Assembly (NCBI GenBank): GCA_015904075.1
Contig: JABMDH010000029.1
Span: 2,697-12,274, forward strand
DNA length: 9,578 bases
Reading direction: 5' to 3'
From: Nitrospira sp.
GTDB lineage: Bacteria > Nitrospirota > Nitrospiria > Nitrospirales > Nitrospiraceae
The position numbers were made by a program, and so were the translations under genes. This document shows positions 6,071-9,578 of the stretch, piece by piece (within the stretch, counting starts at the first letter, position 1; each line of letters begins with the position of its first letter). Below the pieces are notes generated by a model. The model was given only the letters and a program-made list of their open reading frames with translations, made no database searches and was not told the DNA's origin.

Positions 6071-7069
6071 ATGAGAGCAATGGTGCTGAGCCGGACCGGC
6101 GACGTGTCAGATAACCGACTCGCGTTGCGCGAGCGCGCGGTCCCGAAACCGGAAGCGGATCAGGTGCTGGTGAAGATTCATGTGTGCGGAGTGTGCCGGA
6201 CCGATCTGCATGTCGTGGAAGGTGAATTGCCCGGCATCACACTCCCGTTGATTCCAGGCCATCAAGCCGTTGGAACCGTGGCACAAGTCGGCCGGGCAGT
6301 TCAGAATATCCGGGAAGGGGATCGCGTCGGGCTCGCCTGGCTTCAGGGCACATGTGGCGCCTGTGAATTCTGTACAAGTGGACGGGAGAATCTATGCGAG
6401 GCGGCACAATTTACCGGCTATCAGGTCGATGGCGGGTACGCGGAGTATACCGTGGCGCCAGAACGATTCACCTATCCACTCCCGCCGGTCTTTTCAGACG
6501 ATGAAGCCGCTCCGCTGCTCTGTGCCGGCATTATCGGCTATCGGGCGTTACGGCTCAGCGGCATCAAGCCGGGCCAGCGACTGGGGCTCTATGGGTTCGG
6601 CGCCTCGGCGCATATTGCCATCCAGATCGCACGCCATTGGGGTTGCCAGGTCTATGTGAGCTCACTCAAACCAGAGCATCAGAAACTAGCCAAACAGCTG
6701 GGCGCAGTCTGGGTCGGCGGGGCAACCGACATGCCGCCTGACAAGCTGCACGGATCAATCATTTTCGCGCCTGCCGGCGAATTAGTTCCTCCGGCGCTAC
6801 GCGCGCTCGAACGCGGCAGCACGCTCGCGCTGGCCGGCATCCATATGTCTCCGATCCCTACACTGGATTACGATCGTGAGATATTCGGCGAACGGATCAT
6901 CCGGAGCGTGACGGCCAATACCAGACAGGACGGGATTGATCTCTTACGCGAAGCCGCCGCCATTCGGATCACACCTCACACTGTACGATTTGCTCTCGAA
7001 GACGCCAACCGGGCACTACAAGCATTGAAGGCAGGGGGCTTTCAAGGGGCGGCAATACTCACGATATAA
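6071..7069 (+). CDS. Zinc-dependent alcohol dehydrogenase family protein
   Basis: This is a 332-residue medium-chain dehydrogenase expected to oxidise or reduce alcohols/aldehydes with NAD(P) in the cytosol; the substrate is unknown. The GroES-like domain holds VCGVCRTDLH with catalytic C42, GHQ at 63-65 (H64 zinc ligand; Q65 where most family members have E), and the structural-zinc set C95, C98, C101, C109 (CGACEFCTSGRENLC). DGGYAEYTVAPE and PLLCAGIIGYRAL are typical of this branch. The Rossmann domain has GFGASAH (175-181) in place of the usual GxGGxG. The branch resembles AdhA-type alcohol dehydrogenases, and GH-Q variants occur there, so the enzyme is probably active. The start has GAGG six bases upstream. 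It follows the TonB-family gene by 88 bp on the same strand; nothing shows they act together. It is not a close copy of the tdh product at 3820-4842. Confidence 0.9.
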   Translation: MRAMVLSRTGDVSDNRLALRERAVPKPEADQVLVKIHVCGVCRTDLHVVEGELPGITLPLIPGHQAVGTVAQVGRAVQNIREGDRVGLAWLQGTCGACEFCTSGRENLCEAAQFTGYQVDGGYAEYTVAPERFTYPLPPVFSDDEAAPLLCAGIIGYRALRLSGIKPGQRLGLYGFGASAHIAIQIARHWGCQVYVSSLKPEHQKLAKQLGAVWVGGATDMPPDKLHGSIIFAPAGELVPPALRALERGSTLALAGIHMSPIPTLDYDREIFGERIIRSVTANTRQDGIDLLREAAAIRITPHTVRFALEDANRALQALKAGGFQGAAILTI

Positions 7070-7319
7070 TCGTGCGTGACGGGAAATGATTCGGAAACTG
7101 TGCGTCCCTGGTGATCTTGTCAGCTCGTCTGCATCACGTTTTCGATTGACCAGACCACCAGCAATGATGGCCGGTGGGTCGTTACACCTGCCGTCAGGTT
7201 ACTCCCCATTCCCGCCAACCGGAACAATTTGTGTCAGGAAAATTTTACTCGCAGCACAAACTCTGCTATACCACACATAGGCAATCACCATTTTGAAATC
7301 GAAGGGAGGTGGAGTATTC
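7070..7319. other. Intergenic region upstream of the Lys/Ala micro-protein gene
   Basis: 250 bp without a gene I can support. The short open frames here show no family-like sequence or ribosome binding site. A weak 5-bp hairpin (ACCTG-CCGT-CAGGT, about 7187-7200) has no T tract, so it is not called a terminator. The right part holds promoter-like hexamers (7244-7272) and the strong ribosome binding site for the gene at 7320. Confidence 0.5.
7244..7272 (+). promoter_or_regulatory. Candidate sigma-70-type promoter for the 19-residue peptide gene
   Basis: TTTACT (7244-7249, 4 of 6 to consensus) and TATACC (7267-7272, 4 of 6) are separated by 17 bp. The -10 is preceded by TGC, an extended -10 motif. 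Transcription would begin near 7279, giving a ~40-nt leader that contains the GGGAGG ribosome binding site. The match is moderate and other readings are possible. Confidence 0.4.
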
Positions 7320-7379
7320 ATGGCAACGAAGAAAGCAGCAGCGAAGAAGCCTGCAAAGAAGGCGGCTAAGAAAAAGTAG
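7320..7379 (+). CDS. 19-residue Lys/Ala-rich basic peptide
   Basis: The complete product reads MATKKAAAKKPAKKAAKKK: ten lysines, six alanines, no acidic residue. It resembles the (A)AKK/PAKK repeats of histone-H1-like bacterial proteins and the tails of some nucleoid proteins, so nucleic-acid binding is the obvious inference. No family assignment is possible at this length. Support for a real gene: a strong Shine-Dalgarno (GGGAGG, 7302-7307 region, with a second GGAG closer to the ATG), promoter-like hexamers ~50 bp upstream, a stop followed 11 bp later by a 10-bp perfect hairpin, and neighbours that leave it as a separate unit. The opposite strand reads as Phe/Ala, a mere mirror of lysine and alanine codons. 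Alternatively it is a leader peptide or the remnant of a longer H1-like gene, but no further repeats follow the TAG. Confidence 0.6.
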   Translation: MATKKAAAKKPAKKAAKKK

Positions 7380-7390
7380 TCGTCGCACCA

Positions 7391-7420
7391 TGAGGAGGCG
7401 TCGGTCACGGCGCCTCCTCA
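7391..7420 (+). terminator. Strong 10-bp hairpin after the micro-protein gene (terminator-like, no T tract)
   Basis: TGAGGAGGCG and CGCCTCCTCA form a perfect GC-rich 10-bp stem around a 10-nt loop, 11 bp after the TAG at 7379. No T run follows on either strand, so it departs from a classical intrinsic terminator. It could instead stabilise the mRNA 3' end. Confidence 0.5.
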
Positions 7421-7726
7421 CCGTCCCGTGTCCTCGATCTTCCTGAGTCTCACACCGCACACACACGTTACTGTCTGATCAACCACTTCCTTGGCAATGC
7501 CTCCGATAGACTCAACTATCCGAGAGAACCTGCGTCATAGACAAGCATTCCCCTTCACTGACCAGCACTCTATCGGGATGGAACCGGCGGAGGTATCCGG
7601 CTGCAACTGGTTATCCCAGCGGGGCCCATCTCATGACATGAAGAATGAAGGCGAAAGAGAATGGAACGGCCGGTGCGCTGAGACCACGATACCGAAGAGA
7701 CGTCGCGGCAAAAAAAAGGGGAAGTG

Positions 7727-7885
7727 ATGGCCACATCACCTCCCCCGGTTCCCAAGCGCCAGAAGAGAGTCCATAGCGCAAAGAAAGCAGCGGGTGAATC
7801 TTACCATGAACACCCCCCCGACAACAGAATATATATATCAATACAATCATATACTTACGACACAGCATTTGAGGACGCCGTATAA
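7727..7885 (+). CDS. Candidate small ORF, 52 residues, basic N-terminal half
   Basis: The frame starts MATSPPPVPKRQKRVHSAKK and ends TYDTAFEDAV. It has a fair Shine-Dalgarno (AGGGGA about five bases upstream) and an ATG overlapping the TGA of an upstream open frame (TGATG). The first 20 residues hold six Lys/Arg and a proline-rich start; the rest is Tyr/Ile-rich from an AT-rich patch. No family is recognised. The last ~30 bp overlap an opposing small ORF. A one-base change in the A8 run just upstream would join it to the preceding basic frame (see findings). It may be noise. Confidence 0.25.
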   Translation: MATSPPPVPKRQKRVHSAKKAAGESYHEHPPDNRIYISIQSYTYDTAFEDAV

Positions 7886-8037
7886 ATGGCTGCCTGATCG
7901 TCCCCCAGAAAATACACCATTGGCGTGGAAGTTTTGACCCGTCCCTCGTATAGAGACCGATCGAAATCTGAATATTTTATTTGTACGTGACCGGTTGACG
8001 ATGCTGATGCGACGATACGAACCTGCCCTGGAACCAT
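7855..8037 (-). CDS. Candidate small ORF downstream of the uroporphyrinogen synthase gene, 60 residues
   Basis: The frame starts MVPGQVRIVASAS, passes HVQIKYSDFDRSLYEG and TPMVYFLGDDQ, and ends SSNAVS. Composition and the alternating hydrophobic pattern look protein-like (possible beta-strands), and it sits 32 bp downstream of the hem gene on the same strand, which would allow co-transcription. No Shine-Dalgarno is visible before the ATG, which follows an in-frame TGA. No family is recognised. It conflicts at its 3' end with the plus-strand frames at 7727-7885 and 7806-7937. Confidence 0.35.
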   Translation of the reverse strand: MVPGQVRIVASASSTGHVQIKYSDFDRSLYEGRVKTSTPMVYFLGDDQAAIYTASSNAVS

Positions 8038-8069
8038 TGCTCACAATGAATAGTTGCGAGAAGCTGACG

Positions 8070-8897
8070 CTATCGTTTGTGGTCGAGAATACTGGGGGCC
8101 CGCTCAGACGTCTCCTTGACCAACACTCCCATCTTTGGATGCGACGGCTCGAAATCGATTGGCCAGTTGTGTTGACGCAATCGTTCACTAGCTGTGGGGC
8201 CGATCGAGGCAACAACCACGTTCGTGAGAGCAGATCGAAAGGGCTCGACTTTTCCATCCAGTTCCAGCACCTGCATCACATGATCGGCCTGCGCCGCATT
8301 GGTAATCAGCATCACGCGAACACGCCCGGCGATGATTTCATCGAGCGCACGGCGTATCGGACCAAGATCCTCGGGCAAGGCCCATCTATAGATCGGAACC
8401 GCGAAGACTTCTGCCCCTCGTTGCTCCAATGCTCGCAACAAGTCAGGATTTGAAGTTCCATACTCCTGGACGACGACCCGTAGTCCCTTCACAGAACGAT
8501 GCCCATCCAAAGTAGAAATCAGATCGACCCATGTATTCGGTTCCGGTACCGTCAGTGCGGCTTGGAGACCAACAGCCTTGAGAGCCGCGGCCGGCTTGGG
8601 GCCACGTACAATCATCGTCGTCTGGTTCAGTGCCGTCAGAATTGAAGGCCAGGGATAGCGTGTCTTGAGCAGATCGAACAACGCGGTTGTACCGACACCT
8701 GTGAGGAGAACGAGCAGATCGATACGCCCGGCCATGAGCCGCACCCCACACTCCTGCACGACTGCATTGTCTTCCAGCGAAACTTCTCGCAGAACAGGAA
8801 CAACCAGCGGCTGCCCCCCGTGGCGCTCAATCAGCCTGGTGATCTCGATGGCCATCCGACTCTCAAACGCAGCGACTGTCATTCCATTGAATGCCAT
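8070..8897 (-). CDS. hemD: Uroporphyrinogen-III synthase family protein (HEM4)
   Basis: HemD closes and inverts hydroxymethylbilane to uroporphyrinogen III, the common precursor of haem, sirohaem and cobalamin, in the cytosol. With the start at 8897 the product has 275 residues, usual for the family. Family-like features in order: AAFESRMAIEITRLIERHGGQP (9-30), the strand-turn LLVLLTGVGTTALF (61-74), RGPKPAAALK (98-107), YGTSNPDLLRALEQRGAEVFAVPIYRW (146-172), LITNAAQADHV (198-207), VASIGPTASERL (229-240) and PSHPKMGVLV (251-260). This fits the two-domain HEM4 fold. Sequence conservation in HemD is low, and TGVG replaces the commoner S-x-N-G, so a paralogue of different function is possible. 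Start choice is uncertain: ATGs at 8936 and 8882 are alternatives and none has a good Shine-Dalgarno. TATGAT lies ~14 bp upstream of 8897. It is divergent from the VOC gene; no other tetrapyrrole gene is adjacent. Confidence 0.72.
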   Translation of the reverse strand: MAFNGMTVAAFESRMAIEITRLIERHGGQPLVVPVLREVSLEDNAVVQECGVRLMAGRIDLLVLLTGVGTTALFDLLKTRYPWPSILTALNQTTMIVRGPKPAAALKAVGLQAALTVPEPNTWVDLISTLDGHRSVKGLRVVVQEYGTSNPDLLRALEQRGAEVFAVPIYRWALPEDLGPIRRALDEIIAGRVRVMLITNAAQADHVMQVLELDGKVEPFRSALTNVVVASIGPTASERLRQHNWPIDFEPSHPKMGVLVKETSERAPSILDHKR

Positions 8898-9020
8898 AGA
8901 TGTACCGATCGTATCATAGCCGGCAGGCCCGAACATCTGACCAGATTTCCCGTTGACGGCTTGGCGGTCGCCTCCCTACTATACAGACTTCAATCTGATT
9001 CACTCACTCGTTGCCCTGCT
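8898..9020. promoter_or_regulatory. Divergent promoter region between the HEM4 and VOC genes
   Basis: Minus strand: TATGAT about 14 bp before the hem start, without a convincing -35. Plus strand: TATACA (8980-8985) with TTGACG (8953-8958) upstream, but the 21-bp spacer is longer than normal. No Shine-Dalgarno precedes either start. Both elements are tentative. Confidence 0.3.
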
Positions 9021-9458
9021 ATGACCACTCCACTCCATCGAGGACTCCGACACTTGGCGCTACGCGTGACCAACCTGTCTCGCTCACGTCAATTCTATGA
9101 GCAGCTACTTGGCTTCCAGGCCGTGTGGGAGCCCGATTCTGAGAATGTGTATTTCAGCTCTGGAACAGACAACCTGGCCCTTCATCAGATATCGAAGAGT
9201 GAGATGGAGTCCTATGATCGTACTAAAACCCAACTGCTCGATCACATGGGAGTGATCCTCGACAGCCCACAGGCGGTCGATCAGCTATACCAACATATCG
9301 CTCCAACAATCGAAGCGATGGGTGGACGAATAGCTAAAGAACCGAAGCAACACCGTGACGGCAGCTATTCGTTTTACTTTGCTGACCCGGACGGCAACCT
9401 CATCCAGGCCCTCTATGAACCATCAATTAGCGGATTGCGGTTCTGGGCTGACGCATGA
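9021..9458 (+). CDS. VOC superfamily (glyoxalase/dioxygenase-like) protein
   Basis: This is a 145-residue single-module protein of the vicinal-oxygen-chelate fold (lactoylglutathione lyase, dioxygenases, fosfomycin-resistance proteins). It starts MTTPLHRGLRHLALRVTNLS, the first beta strand with candidate metal ligand H11. It continues with SRQFYEQLLGF (helix), NVYFSSGTDNLALHQ, then LLDHMGVIL with H75 opening the second beta-alpha-beta unit. GSYSFYFADPDGNLIQALYEP is the final strand. Family enzymes usually have Glu after GNxI as the last metal ligand; here that position is Q129. Metal binding may be altered, or E133 may substitute. The substrate is unknown. The ATG at 9021 is chosen because homology begins there; no Shine-Dalgarno is evident. 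The stop overlaps the next start (ATGA), implying translational coupling with the gene at 9455. Confidence 0.88.
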   Translation: MTTPLHRGLRHLALRVTNLSRSRQFYEQLLGFQAVWEPDSENVYFSSGTDNLALHQISKSEMESYDRTKTQLLDHMGVILDSPQAVDQLYQHIAPTIEAMGGRIAKEPKQHRDGSYSFYFADPDGNLIQALYEPSISGLRFWADA

Positions 9459-9578
9459 GTCGTATGTGGAACACGTTATCCCGAGACCAGTATGTCACCC
9501 TGGCCCCCTGGTGCTGGATACAGCTGGAGAGCGCCGACGCGCCTGGGCCGTTTCCCTTTGTGGCCGGCGTCGCACCGG
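9455..9578 (+). CDS. Unidentified protein, N-terminal part (runs off the right edge)
   Basis: Its ATG overlaps the TGA of the VOC gene (ATGA). The visible 41 codons read MSRMWNTLSRDQYVTLAPWC, then WIQLESADAPGPFPFVAGVAP, and remain open to the edge. The coupling and codon use support a real gene. The beginning is vaguely like the lead-in of some NUDIX hydrolases (W-x-T-L-S-R ... PW), but the NUDIX box would lie outside the window, so no function is assigned. Confidence 0.6.
   Translation, partial: MSRMWNTLSRDQYVTLAPWCWIQLESADAPGPFPFVAGVAP

Larger units (their letters stand above)
7380..8069. other. 690-bp stretch without a confident gene
   Basis: It starts with a strong hairpin (7391-7420). 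It then holds an A8 run (7710-7717), a C7 run (7813-7819) and an (AT)5 tract (7829-7838) in an AT-rich patch, unlike the flanking coding DNA. Several small frames compete on both strands: 7727-7885 (+), 7806-7937 (+) and 7855-8037 (-). None carries a recognisable domain. No tRNA-like or riboswitch-like fold was recognised. Confidence 0.5.

Noticed and set aside
7187..7200. ACCTG-CCGT-CAGGT hairpin as terminator of the alcohol dehydrogenase gene
   Set aside because: Only 5 bp, over 100 bp from the stop and without a T tract.
7199..7408. Minus-strand frame rich in Phe and Ala (FFLAAFFAGFFAAAFF) that looks like a membrane peptide
   Set aside because: It is the exact mirror of lysine (AAG to CTT) and alanine codons of the Lys/Ala gene at 7320-7379. 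The plus strand has the Shine-Dalgarno and the terminator-like hairpin on the right side.
7806..7937. 43-residue plus-strand frame MNTPPTTEYIYQ... in the AT-rich patch
   Set aside because: Poor ribosome binding site, low-complexity composition from the C7 and (AT)5 tracts, and conflict with two other candidate frames. Kept only as part of the patch finding.
7847..8257. 136-residue minus-strand frame overlapping the 3' end of the HEM4 gene
   Set aside because: It is out of frame with the HEM4 gene, whose conserved C-terminal motifs (IGPTAS, PSHPKMGVLV) are encoded in the same bases.

Overview
The window looks like chromosomal DNA of a moderately GC-rich Gram-negative bacterium. The outer membrane is inferred from a secreted protein with a TonB-like C-terminal domain. 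The style of several proteins (Lys/Ala micro-protein, HEM4-type uroporphyrinogen synthase, TonB-family protein) reminds me of Nitrospira (Nitrospirota). That assignment is an impression from the sequence, not a database result.

Layout. Positions 1-4842 read on the minus strand and form a rearranged housekeeping/threonine-glycine locus. From right to left it holds: a threonine dehydrogenase (tdh) gene whose last ~30 codons are replaced in frame by the 3' end of a ribosomal protein L9 gene; a complete glyA; nrdR; the first ~46 codons of a Rossmann-type NAD-binding gene; the last two thirds of kbl; a complete rplI; and the first 140 codons of a second glyA. The rplI-tail/glyA-head segment is therefore present twice (1-529 and 3382-3909), about 92% identical by hand count. 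All pieces fit one parental order, tdh-kbl-rplI-glyA-nrdR-(Rossmann gene), so the arrangement is either an old tandem duplication with a deletion or a chimeric assembly of two related strains. Functionally, Tdh and Kbl turn threonine into glycine, GlyA interconverts glycine and serine with one-carbon transfer, L9 is a ribosomal protein, and NrdR represses ribonucleotide reductase genes.

From 4843 rightward the plus strand carries a secreted TonB-family protein and a zinc alcohol dehydrogenase. They are divergent from tdh across a 168-bp gap that holds a perfect inverted repeat over the tdh start. Next comes a compact unit at 7244-7420: promoter-like elements, a strong ribosome binding site, a 19-residue Lys/Ala peptide gene and a 10-bp hairpin. 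A ~690-bp stretch (7380-8069) follows without any confident gene, but with several small candidate ORFs, some very basic.

The right end holds a minus-strand uroporphyrinogen-III synthase family gene, divergent from a VOC/glyoxalase-family gene that overlaps by ATGA an unidentified gene running off the edge. No tRNA, rRNA, CRISPR array, transposase or prophage gene was seen.
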